64,000 bases of DNA from Fischerella sp. PCC 9605 (GTDB taxonomy: Bacteria; Cyanobacteriota; Cyanobacteriia; Cyanobacteriales; Nostocaceae): the NCBI RefSeq assembly GCF_000517105.1, contig NZ_KI912151.1, positions 876,125 to 940,124 on the forward strand, given 5' to 3'. The notes under the pieces were generated by a model. The model was not told the origin of the DNA. It saw only the letters and a list, made by a program, of their open reading frames with translations, and did not search any database. Each line of letters begins with the position of its first letter. Within the stretch, counting starts at the first letter, position 1. Positions 7,814 through 15,680 of the stretch are shown here, in pieces. The translations under genes were made by a program, and so were the position numbers.

Positions 7814-7978
7814 AGGGGCGTAGCGCAGCTTGGTTGGTTCAGCCCGCAGCATAGCGAGGACTGCAACGAGGAGCGCTAGCGACGGGTGCGCCTAGAAAAC
7901 TCTGAAACCCTTACTCTATAAGCATTTGAGCTTAATTTGGGGTAGTGGAGGTCGTGGGTTCAAATCCCGCCGCTCCGA
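7814..7978 (+). pseudogene. tRNA-Pro(TGG) relic, probable attachment site of the element
   Basis: The 5' piece, 7814-7837 (GGGGCG-TA-GCGCAGCTTGG), matches the acceptor and D-arm start of a proline tRNA. The 3' piece, 7936-7978, has a TTTGGGG loop-like sequence, T-arm GTGGG-TTCAAAT-CCCGC and acceptor CGCTCCG-A, which pairs with CGGGGCG. About 98 unrelated bases separate the two, and no anticodon stem can form, so this copy cannot be functional. Integrating elements commonly leave a tRNA 3' end at one boundary and a restored tRNA at the other. An intact tRNA-Pro would then lie left of the window. Confidence 0.6.
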
Positions 7979-8284
7979 TTGATGACCAGACAACAATCAG
8001 TAGAAATAACTGCCAATCTTGAGTATAGTCTTTTGGACGTACAGCAGGTGTTGGCTATGCAAAAATTAACAGCTATTGCTGGCGATCGCATTTAGTAGAA
8101 GCAAAACCAAGAAAAGCTTTGAGGGTAGTAGGTTTCTTCTGCCTTTTCAGCTTTCGCAGACATTTAAGCTGGGTGTTTTCTTGGCGAACGACAGAAAGCT
8201 CATGCTGGAGTTACTCTACTCACTGTGTGCATCCTGCACACAGGTAAGTACGTGGAGGCATTACTTGCACAATTAAACGTAAAA

Positions 8285-8411
8285 GCTCATACTAGGTTGC
8301 AGTCAAACATAGTACTTCCCTCACCCCGCCTATCGGCACCCCTCTCCCAATTTGGAACAGGGGAGGGGGAGAGGGCACGAATTGCTATATCTGAACACAA
8401 CTTGGTATCAG
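8285..8411. mobile_element. MITE-like element, copy 1 (about 127 bp)
   Basis: The ends are imperfect terminal inverted repeats of about 24 bp (CTCATACTAGGTTGC against CTGATACCAAGTTGT, read inward). The interior is C/G-rich and palindromic (CCCTCTCCC...GGGGAGGGGGAGAGGG). A second copy with the same order lies at 26003-26135. It has no coding capacity. Short open frames across it are incidental. It lies directly upstream of the membrane-protein gene. The rest of the gap 7979-8441 shows no gene. Confidence 0.6.
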
Positions 8412-8441
8412 AATTACATTGAGGAATATCAATCAAAAAGA

Positions 8442-9155
8442 ATGAATATTGGTATATTCATCGGTGCATTGAGTAGCGCTAGTGTGGAATTTCTAGAAAC
8501 GGCAGCAATTGCTTATGCTATTGCACGTTCTGGCTACCCACGAGAAGCTGGCTTAGGCACGATCGCAGGTTTGTCTGTCGTTGGTATAGCAGCAGCAATA
8601 CTCGGAACTGGTTTACAAGCAATTCCCCTGGAATTCCTCCAAGTAGTAGTTGGCTTTGTACTACTGTGGTTTGGTTGGGGATGGGTGAAAAAGTCTGTAT
8701 TGCGACAGGCTGAGGGTAAACGTGCTGGATGGGTTACCGATCCACTTACTTCTGAAGGTATTGTTTTAGCAACAGAAGATACCGCTTTTAACTTTTTTAA
8801 CTTTACGATCATGACTAAGAGTGCTGCTCTTGAAGGATTAGAGGTAGCAATTATTGTCACCACTCTTGGTTTAGCATCAGGCGCTTGGAGTGAATCTTTA
8901 TCTGGTGCTGGTCTGGCATTGCTATTAACAGCAGCTTTAGTAAGCTTACTGCATGGGCATTTGCTTCAAGTTCCAGAAGTCATAATCAAACTAAGTGCAG
9001 GTATTATGCTAATGGCATTTGGTACCTTTTGGATCGGTGAAGGATTTGACTTCAGTTGGTTTTTAGGAGAACTAACACTTTTAATTTTGATAGGTTTGTA
9101 CGGAATTATTAGTTTTTTAGCAATTTATTGGTTACAAAACAAGCAACAATTGTAG
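8442..9155 (+). CDS. COG4280-type multi-pass membrane protein, putative transporter
   Basis: This gene encodes 237 residues, almost entirely hydrophobic, with about six predicted transmembrane segments. The N-terminal segment GALSSASVEFLETAAIAYAIA places an acidic ExxE-like motif in the first helix. That recalls cation transporters of the Gdt1/UPF0016 kind, though I assign only the uncharacterised COG4280 group. I chose the ATG at 8442 because the open frame upstream runs through the MITE, and the protein begins MNIGIFIGAL from here. The gene stands alone, with MITE sequence before and a hairpin-forming repeat after. The substrate is unknown. Confidence 0.6.
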   Translation: MNIGIFIGALSSASVEFLETAAIAYAIARSGYPREAGLGTIAGLSVVGIAAAILGTGLQAIPLEFLQVVVGFVLLWFGWGWVKKSVLRQAEGKRAGWVTDPLTSEGIVLATEDTAFNFFNFTIMTKSAALEGLEVAIIVTTLGLASGAWSESLSGAGLALLLTAALVSLLHGHLLQVPEVIIKLSAGIMLMAFGTFWIGEGFDFSWFLGELTLLILIGLYGIISFLAIYWLQNKQQL

Positions 9156-9161
9156 GCTTAT

Positions 9162-9236
9162 TGTTTTGGTGTTTGTTGATTGTTGTTTGTTGTTTGGTAT
9201 TTGTTCCAACCAACAACCAACTATCAACAACCAACA
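9162..9236. repeat. Long hairpin of TTGTTTG / CAAACAA-type repeats between convergent genes
   Basis: The left half is built of GTTTGTTG-like words and the right half of CAACAAC-like words that are its complement. A transcript from either side would therefore fold into a long imperfect hairpin. It lies between the stop codons of two convergent genes and may serve as a bidirectional terminator. Confidence 0.45.
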
Positions 9237-9254
9237 TTTTCCAATCTAAAATGA

Positions 9255-10256
9255 TTACAACCTAATATTTTGCAAATGACTGCGGGGGTTAGAGGTACGG
9301 ATAGTGCGGATTTTTTCATAATACTCCCGCTCTTGTTGACTGATGTCTCTGGGAGTGGCGATCGCAATCTTTACTAGTTCGTCACCGCGTCCACCCTTTG
9401 GTTGCGGCCAGCCTTTACCGCGCAGACGCAGTGATTGACCAGAACGCACCCCAGCAGGTAGCTTCACACTAACACTACCATCAGGTGTAGGTACTTCTAT
9501 CGAGGCTCCTAGAACAGCTTCATCTGGTGTAATTGGCACTTCGCATACCAAATTATCACCCTCAAACTGGAAGAAAGGATGAGATTGAAGTTCAACCTTT
9601 AAGTACAGATCGCCTCGTTGTTGGGTTAAAGGACTGACTGGGCCTTTACCCCGTACGCGCAGACGAGTACCGGGTTTTGCACCAGGAGGAATGCGGACAT
9701 CAATAGTTTCGTTGCCTAAACTGAAGCGCTTCTTGACACCATGAAACGCTTCTGAAAAAGTCAGACTAATTGCGGCTTCTCCGTCTTGAGTTGCCGCACC
9801 TGCACCAGTGTCTTGAAATCCAAAATCACTAAAGCCACCAAAACCACCCGGGCCAGCACCTGTAGAAGTACGGTAACTATAGCTTTGTCTGCCACTGCGA
9901 GGGCTAGCACCGCCAAAACGTCCTAATAACTCATTGATAAAATCATCAAAACTGCCATATTGACTGAAGTCAAACCCACCCATATCAACCCCAACACCAC
10001 CGCCAGGGAAGCCTTGACCAACTTGCTTCCAATATTGACCAAATTGATCGTATTTCTGGCGTTTGTCTGGATCTGACAAAACTTCGTAGGCTTCGTTAAT
10101 TTCCTTGAAGCGTGCCTCCGCCTGTTTGTTGCCAGGATTCACGTCAGGGTGATATTTACGAGCTAATTTCCGAAAAGCTTGCTTTATTTCATCTGGACTG
10201 GCAGTTTTACTGACTCCCAAAACTGCGTAATAATCTTTAAAATCGGTTGTAGCCAT
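9255..10256 (-). CDS. dnaJ: DnaJ-type co-chaperone without zinc finger (CbpA/DnaJ class II)
   Basis: This 333-residue Hsp40 co-chaperone stimulates the ATPase of Hsp70 (DnaK). An N-terminal J domain at residues 5-70 has the essential HPD at 36-38. A G/F-rich linker follows at about 75-155, then the two-part C-terminal substrate-binding domain (about 165-320) containing [17 protein letters not shown] and [17 protein letters not shown]. The four CxxCxGxG zinc-finger repeats of class I DnaJ are absent, so this is a class II or CbpA-like member. Cyanobacteria carry several dnaJ paralogues, and the exact one cannot be told from here. The ATG at 10256 follows a GAGG-like ribosome site. It is transcribed alone. 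Confidence 0.92.
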   Translation of the reverse strand: MATTDFKDYYAVLGVSKTASPDEIKQAFRKLARKYHPDVNPGNKQAEARFKEINEAYEVLSDPDKRQKYDQFGQYWKQVGQGFPGGGVGVDMGGFDFSQYGSFDDFINELLGRFGGASPRSGRQSYSYRTSTGAGPGGFGGFSDFGFQDTGAGAATQDGEAAISLTFSEAFHGVKKRFSLGNETIDVRIPPGAKPGTRLRVRGKGPVSPLTQQRGDLYLKVELQSHPFFQFEGDNLVCEVPITPDEAVLGASIEVPTPDGSVSVKLPAGVRSGQSLRLRGKGWPQPKGGRGDELVKIAIATPRDISQQEREYYEKIRTIRTSNPRSHLQNIRL

Positions 10257-10376
10257 CTACCAGCCTCCTCTAAAAATTTACTTTATGTTTTTTCTAATAT
10301 TAGAGTCGCCACTTTCAGCCGGGTATAATTCCAGGCACATAAACTCTGATTTTAAGTTAACAAACCTTTAATAAAA

Positions 10377-10889
10377 TCAAGTTCGGTTCTTGCTCAAAAC
10401 ACAAGCGCAATTTCCGTACTCTCCAATCTCTTTGGAAAAGCAAATCAGACAGTCTAGTCCTTCTTCTAAACTGGGGGGAGCATCACGTAGTTGGCGATAC
10501 ATGCGAAAAATGACCTCCTCCGGCACTCGGCGTTCCCGCCTCTTATTGCGTGCCAAACACAGCCAAACAGGGGTATTGATCCAGATTCCACTAATGTGAG
10601 TAAAACCGATGTCGCGGGCGAGGGTGATGACTTCACGGCGATGGCGTCGCTGAGCATTGGTAGCGTCGTAAATTACTGTACTACCTGTAGCGATCGCCTC
10701 TTGAAATTGTCGTTTAACTTCCCACCAAATCCACAGCCACGGGCCCTGAAGTGCTTCATTGCCAAATAATTGCCCCCGAATAGCATCGGTAGAAACCAAC
10801 CGCCTCTGGGGGCATTCTGCTAGCAACTGTTTTGCCAAAGTTGACTTACCACTACCAGGAAGACCAATTAGTAGAATTAATTTTGTCAT
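10377..10889 (-). CDS. P-loop nucleotide kinase-like protein (AAA_33 type)
   Basis: This 170-residue protein opens with Walker A GLPGSGKST at residues 9-17, followed by VSTDAIRGQLFG, a substrate-lid-type motif, and VIYDATNAQRRHRRE. That last segment is typical of polynucleotide-kinase or gluconate-kinase-like P-loop enzymes. It probably transfers phosphate from ATP to a small molecule or nucleic-acid end, but the substrate cannot be deduced. The C-terminal region RNKRRERRVPEEVIFRMYRQL is the usual arginine-rich lid. The gene lies downstream of dnaJ on neither the same transcript nor a clear operon, since 120 bp and dnaJ's own promoter region lie between the two. Confidence 0.7.
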   Translation of the reverse strand: MTKLILLIGLPGSGKSTLAKQLLAECPQRRLVSTDAIRGQLFGNEALQGPWLWIWWEVKRQFQEAIATGSTVIYDATNAQRRHRREVITLARDIGFTHISGIWINTPVWLCLARNKRRERRVPEEVIFRMYRQLRDAPPSLEEGLDCLICFSKEIGEYGNCACVLSKNRT

Positions 10890-10891
10890 TT

Positions 10892-10975
10892 GTTAGTAGT
10901 TAGTAGTTAGTAGATAGTAGTTAGTAGTTGGTTTTTTACCACTAACCACTAACTACTAACCACTAACCAATAACT
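10892..10975. repeat. Short tandem repeat hairpin (TTAGTAG ... CTACTAAC)
   Basis: GTTAGTAG-type heptamers occupy the left half, a T-rich centre follows, and the complementary CACTAAC/CTACTAAC heptamers fill the right half. It fills the gap between glgC and the kinase gene and would form a long RNA hairpin. Similar units recur in at least ten other gaps of this window. Confidence 0.75.
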
Positions 10976-12263
10976 AAATAATCGTTCCATCTGGAATGAC
11001 AGCATTTTTCAGCACAACGACAATGCCACTGCGAATGTAGAAGCCTTGGCTTTCACGTTCGGCTTCTTGAACGTTATCCTTGTTAATAATTTGCACATCG
11101 CAGCCGATGTGAGTATTTTTGTCAATGATGGCACGCCGAATTACTGTGTTAGCGCCTATACCTAAAGGTATCGTGCTGGGATTGCAATCAGACTGACGTT
11201 CGGCAAACGCTTGGTAGTAGTCTGCGCCCATAATCAAGGAATCTTGGATAACACAGCCACTTTCAATCCGCGATCTTATCCCCAGCACCGAATTTTCTAC
11301 TCGGCAATTTTTTAGAATACAACCTTCACCAATAATCGATTGCCTGACATGACAATCTAAGAGTTTGCTAGGAGGTAAATAACGAGCGCGTGTGTAAATT
11401 GGTGCGTTTTCATCGTAGAAACTAAAGGGCGGACGGGGTTGCTGAGTCAGTGCCAAGTTGGAATTATAAAACGCCTCGATTGTTCCAATATCTTCCCAAT
11501 AGTCATTAAACAGATAGGCTTGAACGTTGTATTCTTTAGAAGAATCAGGAATGATTTCTTTACCAAAATCAGTTCTTTCTGAAGATTCTTTCAACAACTT
11601 GATCAAAACGTCTTTTTTAAAGACATAAATGCCCATCGAAGCGATGTAGGGCTGTTGTTCGGCTTGTTCTTGATTTAAGCCAAGAATGGTAGTGTCTACC
11701 CGCATTGCTTTTAAAGCTTCGCCTTTGGGTTTTTCGCTAAAATCAATTATCCTACCAGACTGGTCGATTTTCATTAAGCCAAAGTCTGAGGCGCGGCGCT
11801 CGTCAATAGGTATAACTGAGAGAGTGATATCAGCTCCAGTTTCTCTATGACGCTGGATAAACTCACGGTAGTCCATCCTATACAGGTGATCGCCTGAAAG
11901 TATTAAATATTCGTCTACATCCCATTCTTCAAACAACCACAGATACTGACGAACCGCATCAGCTGTACCCTGGAACCAGCTAAGGTTTTCTGGTGTTTGC
12001 TGTGCGGCCAAGACTTCCACAAACCCTTCAGTGAAGCCAGCAAAGCTGTACGTACGAGCAATGTGGCGATTCAGGGAGGCTGAGTTGAATTGTGTCAGGA
12101 CGTAGATTTTGAATATTTCAGAATTTATACAATTACTGACAGGGATATCAATTAACCGATACTTACCCGCCAGTGGTACTGCTGGTTTAGCACGTAGTTT
12201 AGTTAACGGATAAAGGCGGGTTCCGGCACCGCCACCGAGAATGATTGCTAAAACTTTTTTCAC
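10974..12263 (-). CDS. glgC: Glucose-1-phosphate adenylyltransferase (ADP-glucose pyrophosphorylase)
   Basis: This enzyme makes ADP-glucose from glucose-1-phosphate and ATP, the committed step of glycogen synthesis. The 429-residue length is the usual cyanobacterial size. The N-terminal nucleotide-binding loop [21 protein letters not shown] is present at about residues 9-29. Further along come the catalytic-domain sequences [11 protein letters not shown] and [11 protein letters not shown], the sugar-phosphate site FSEKPKG, and [12 protein letters not shown]. The C-terminal left-handed beta-helix carries the allosteric region (3-phosphoglycerate and phosphate). The ATG at 12263 is followed by the conserved start [11 protein letters not shown]. 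It is a stand-alone gene. The 175-bp upstream gap holds a GTCTGCG...CGCAGAC hairpin near 12310-12343. Confidence 0.97.
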   Translation of the reverse strand: MKKVLAIILGGGAGTRLYPLTKLRAKPAVPLAGKYRLIDIPVSNCINSEIFKIYVLTQFNSASLNRHIARTYSFAGFTEGFVEVLAAQQTPENLSWFQGTADAVRQYLWLFEEWDVDEYLILSGDHLYRMDYREFIQRHRETGADITLSVIPIDERRASDFGLMKIDQSGRIIDFSEKPKGEALKAMRVDTTILGLNQEQAEQQPYIASMGIYVFKKDVLIKLLKESSERTDFGKEIIPDSSKEYNVQAYLFNDYWEDIGTIEAFYNSNLALTQQPRPPFSFYDENAPIYTRARYLPPSKLLDCHVRQSIIGEGCILKNCRVENSVLGIRSRIESGCVIQDSLIMGADYYQAFAERQSDCNPSTIPLGIGANTVIRRAIIDKNTHIGCDVQIINKDNVQEAERESQGFYIRSGIVVVLKNAVIPDGTII

Positions 12264-12438
12264 AACTTTTCTCCCGACTGCCTTTCAACTCTCACCTACA
12301 GTGTAGGACTGTCTGCGGCAGCTGGTAAGGGGGGATCGCAGACTAAATTAGTCAAGTTTGCATTATGCTGCCGGAGATAAACGATATTGCAAATCGTTAC
12401 AGAATGTAAGTGAGTGTATCATTTTACATTAAGACTTA

Positions 12439-12756
12439 TTAAATACCCATACTTCTGCCACTTAGGCGTCTATCCATCAAACGCAGCTTTTGCGACAATT
12501 TCAAATACTGCACCCAAGGTTGCTCTGATAATTTGGAAATTTCATTGGACGATAGAGTAGCAGAAAAAACATCTTTTCCTTCAGTGATACCACTGACTCC
12601 CAAACTTTCCAAAACAGCAGCTGCACCAGAGGCATCAGAGATTGGTTTAGTGTGGATAAACACCACTAAACTGCGTTCTTGTGGATCTTGAACTTGATTT
12701 AGCGCCATCGTAAGGGCTGCGTCTAGCTTTTGATAATTCATATTCAAATCCCCCAT
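12439..12756 (-). CDS. Stand-alone subtilisin propeptide-like protein
   Basis: This gene encodes 105 residues with no signal peptide. Its C-terminal part (SNEISKLSEQPWVQYLKLSQKLRL) aligns with the propeptide end of the adjacent protease (DSLGDLSDEPTIQRIKPSRKLHL). Both have the beta-strand-rich layout of an inhibitor I9-type prodomain. Free propeptide-like proteins are known as inhibitors or folding chaperones of subtilases. Here it lies downstream of the protease, in the same direction, separated by about 390 bp that include a MITE-like element. I infer that it inhibits or assists that protease. It could instead regulate another subtilase. The first ATG (12756) gives MGDLNMNY, and a second Met at residue 6 is also possible. 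Confidence 0.6.
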   Translation of the reverse strand: MGDLNMNYQKLDAALTMALNQVQDPQERSLVVFIHTKPISDASGAAAVLESLGVSGITEGKDVFSATLSSNEISKLSEQPWVQYLKLSQKLRLMDRRLSGRSMGI

Positions 12757-12779
12757 GAATACTCCAGTTGCGGAAACAA

Positions 12780-12953
12780 TAGACCTCTTGCACGAATTGA
12801 AAAATCATATCAAGTCCGGCTAATTGCTTACGATATGGTTGGTAATAGGTAATTGGTTTTTCCCATTACCTATTACCCATTACCGATTACCGACCTTCAC
12901 AGATGTTTTGCTGTGCTCAACATGACATTTTAAATATTCATGCAAGAGGTCTA
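12780..12953. mobile_element. MITE-like element with TAGACCTCTTGCA terminal repeats (about 174 bp)
   Basis: The ends are 18-bp inverted repeats TAGACCTCTTGCA(C/T)GAAT, outward edges at 12780 and 12953. The interior holds a second inverted repeat made of GGTAATAGGTAATTGG and CCATTACCTATTACCC words. It has no coding capacity. It separates the protease gene from its propeptide-like partner. The remainder of the gap, 12954-13147, shows no gene. Confidence 0.65.
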
Positions 12954-13147
12954 ATAAAGGCCAAGGATTAAAGTAATTGCTTTTCCTGTTTCGTTTACCC
13001 TTTCACCTTTTCCACATAGTAGCAGTTGGTATTTTTGTAAACAAAGGACAGGCTAAAAATAGCCTGCCCTAAAAACAACTTATCAAATTTATTGGTTTGA
13101 ATTGCCTATCCCTGTGCAGAACTAAATATACGCTTGTCTACAACTAA

Positions 13148-14887
13148 TTACAGATTGAGCGTCTCAATCAGTCCAAAACCCCATTTGTTATCAAAAGTTC
13201 CTGCATCTTTTCCAGGAATAGAACTATTTTTACGCAGCAGGTCTTTCACAGTAGCTGGGTCAAGATTGGGATCACGCTGCAACAACAGTGCTACTAAACC
13301 GCTGATGAACGGTGTTGCCATACTCGTACCAGCCATAGTCACAAACTTAGAATTTACCATCATCGAGCGATCAAAATTCGCAGTGGAGGAAAGGGCGGAA
13401 ACAATCATCGCTCCCGGTGCTGCAACATCAGGTTTGTGGGCATTATTCCGCAGCGGGCCTTCACTGCTGAACTCAGAAATATTATCTAACTCCAAACCAA
13501 TTTCTCGATCGCTACCGTCAATATCAGTATACTTCACTTTAGTAGTATAAGAAGCAACTGTAATTGCACTGCCAGCAGTTCCGGGTGAACCAATTTTGAC
13601 TGCATCGGATATGCTCTTACCTGTGAAAAACACCGATGCAGCATCATCTAATGTCCATACATCCAAGCGGACATCATCTCCGGAAGTTTTGCGTACCCGC
13701 AACTGCCAAATACCGCCTGATACAGGTTGGGTAAATCTGCTGCTACCTGCACCCCGAATTTGTACAAAGAAGTTGTAGTCTCCGTTGACTGGATCGGGCC
13801 CAGGCGTAACGATTTGTACCTGTGCATCTGGTAAGGTATATTCCTTGGAGGGATTGCCATCAGCAATAATTGGTTGAAAGGGAGTTACGAAACCATTGGG
13901 ACTCCGCACGGAGACTTCCAACTGACCTTCGCTAGAATACCAGCTGTTTAACCAAACAATACCTACTTGATTGTAAGGAACGTTGAAGCGCATTGTACTC
14001 ATTCGGTTACAGGTGACATTGGTCTGACCGTGAATATTGTCATTACCTTCGTTACCCGCAGCACAGCAAACAATTCGTCCCGGGCCTGATTCGGCATCGA
14101 TGATTTTTGACAGAGAGTCGCTGCCATCGTGGGCATCGGCATGTCCACCCAAGCTGAGATTTACTACTGCTGGGCGTCCCATTTCACTTGCCACTCGGAA
14201 AATATAACGAACGCCATCGGCAATGTGGGCGTCTTGCAAGTCTGTTTTAACGACTACTAATTCTGCTTCCGGCGCTACACCGCTATAGGTAGCATCAGAA
14301 CCAGCAGCAATACCAGCAACATGGGTGCCGTGACCATCTGTATCTTGAGAAATTGTCAGTTGTGCTTCAGTTAATTCTGCCCCATAACCGCCTTCTGCCA
14401 CTCCTGGCCCTGGCAGTGTTTGATCCCAAATCCGTAAAATGCGTCCGGCAAAGGCAGGGTGTTTTGGATCAATGCCGCTGTCTATTACACCGATGACAAC
14501 TCCCTTGCCTGTCAATCCGGTTTTGTTCTTAAACTCCGGTAGTTTGACTCTTCCTGGTGCTACATCCATCCGCAAGTGCAATTTGCGCGATGGCTTAATC
14601 CGTTGGATGGTCGGTTCATCAGATAGATCGCCTAAACTGTCTATGGGTAAGTAAGCTGTCCGGACAGCACCTGTGTTTTGGTTGACTTCAATACCGTATT
14701 GTGACAAATGACTCAAGTCAGTTTGTTCATCACAGTAGATAAAAACGACACTCCGTGTTGGCTTGAGGCTAGTTTTGGGGGCAACTATACCAAGCGATCG
14801 CTTATGGCCGATTAACGCCGCTTGCCCCTCTCTTTGATAGTCTTCGTAAGCCAGTATCAACCCAGGAGAAAGTTTTTCGATTCTCAT
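13148..14887 (-). CDS. Subtilisin-like serine protease (peptidase S8)
   Basis: This 579-residue endopeptidase has a complete catalytic triad: Asp136 in VIGVIDSGID, His186 in DGHGTHVAG and Ser522 in AGTSMATPF. The oxyanion-hole Asn lies in CAAGNEGND. Residues 1-105 resemble an I9-type propeptide that ends near RKLHLRMD. A beta-rich insert at about 290-430 lies between the His and Ser blocks. No classical signal peptide is visible, so it may act inside the cell or be exported by an unusual route. It is transcribed towards the separate propeptide-like gene. The ATG at 14887 is the first in frame. The target proteins are unknown. Confidence 0.93.
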   Translation of the reverse strand: MRIEKLSPGLILAYEDYQREGQAALIGHKRSLGIVAPKTSLKPTRSVVFIYCDEQTDLSHLSQYGIEVNQNTGAVRTAYLPIDSLGDLSDEPTIQRIKPSRKLHLRMDVAPGRVKLPEFKNKTGLTGKGVVIGVIDSGIDPKHPAFAGRILRIWDQTLPGPGVAEGGYGAELTEAQLTISQDTDGHGTHVAGIAAGSDATYSGVAPEAELVVVKTDLQDAHIADGVRYIFRVASEMGRPAVVNLSLGGHADAHDGSDSLSKIIDAESGPGRIVCCAAGNEGNDNIHGQTNVTCNRMSTMRFNVPYNQVGIVWLNSWYSSEGQLEVSVRSPNGFVTPFQPIIADGNPSKEYTLPDAQVQIVTPGPDPVNGDYNFFVQIRGAGSSRFTQPVSGGIWQLRVRKTSGDDVRLDVWTLDDAASVFFTGKSISDAVKIGSPGTAGSAITVASYTTKVKYTDIDGSDREIGLELDNISEFSSEGPLRNNAHKPDVAAPGAMIVSALSSTANFDRSMMVNSKFVTMAGTSMATPFISGLVALLLQRDPNLDPATVKDLLRKNSSIPGKDAGTFDNKWGFGLIETLNL

Positions 14888-15584
14888 GTCTGCCTCAAAT
14901 TAAGTTCAATTGCTGCAAAATTCTAGCAGGATAAGTCGCTCTTGTATCGGTTCCAAACAAGTAATTTTTTTAACTTTAGTAATTTATAGCGACTATAGCT
15001 ATATAGCGTTGCATGTAAACAAGATTACAAAAATTAGGAGTCAGGAATGATGAATTATCAGGTATGACTTGTGAAGGTGGGCAAATAGAGCATCGATTCA
15101 GTATTCATGAATTCTTGGTGCGGTAAGACCAAGGAGAGGGGGGAGTGGGAGATGGGGAGATGGGGAATTGGGAATTGGGCATTGGGAATTGGGTATTGGG
15201 TATTGGGAATCGGGCCGAAGTGAATTGGGATTTAACGATTATCTTTGCCCTTTGCCCCTTGCCCACTAACCACTAACCACTAACCACTAACTAACAACTA
15301 ACAACCCTCATATTCATATTTATTCACATCCAGTTACTTCACAATTTTCATAATTCATCATTTGTATTTTATAAATACAGTGCCTGCTTAACTAATTACG
15401 CAAAAAGTTAGAAAAAAATTTTTTGTGGTGCCGGTTGGACAGCCTGCATCGGAGGGGTGAGACGCCCATCCACTCATATAATCATCATGCACCAAATTAT
15501 TCCGGTCACGCCAGATATGTTAGCAACAGCCTAAGCACCTAATGTTTCACGAAGCTCATCTAAGTTAAATGGAGCGCAACTTAG
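14888..15584. other. Intergenic region with low-complexity repeats
   Basis: No gene is visible. At about 15135-15215 the sequence is a run of GGGAGAT, GGGAATT and GGGTATT words. At about 15265-15305 it is a run of CACTAAC heptamers. The remainder is AT-rich, with no credible small gene on either strand. It ends at the IS element. Confidence 0.5.
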
Positions 15585-15680
15585 TTGACGCTCCCCGCCC
15601 AAGCGCTACGCTTCATACGGGGATTCTTGCTTCACTGAGCAACCTTGCCTAGACTTGTTGCCAAATCTGGGTAGAGGGTC
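15585..15680 (-). ncRNA. Probable omega-RNA (reRNA) region at the 3' end of tnpB
   Basis: In characterised IS605-group elements the guide RNA of TnpB covers the 3' end of tnpB and the element's right-end hairpin. It takes its guide from the flanking DNA. Here the hairpin CCCCG (15593-15597) with CGGGG (15618-15622) sits just after the tnpB stop, in the expected position. On the minus strand the guide would be read from the host DNA directly left of 15585. The extent is approximate. Confidence 0.5.

Noticed and set aside
7814-7978. Intact tRNA-Pro or tRNA with a group I intron
   Set aside because: The interior cannot form D- and anticodon arms, and the 98-base interval is too short and lacks group I intron features.
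8076-8422. Two overlapping plus-strand open frames before the membrane protein
   Set aside because: They run through intergenic DNA and the MITE, with no family resemblance or ribosome site.
10892-10975. CRISPR-like or transposon-end reading of the heptamer arrays
   Set aside because: Heptamer periodicity without spacers, in the known style of cyanobacterial short tandem repeats.
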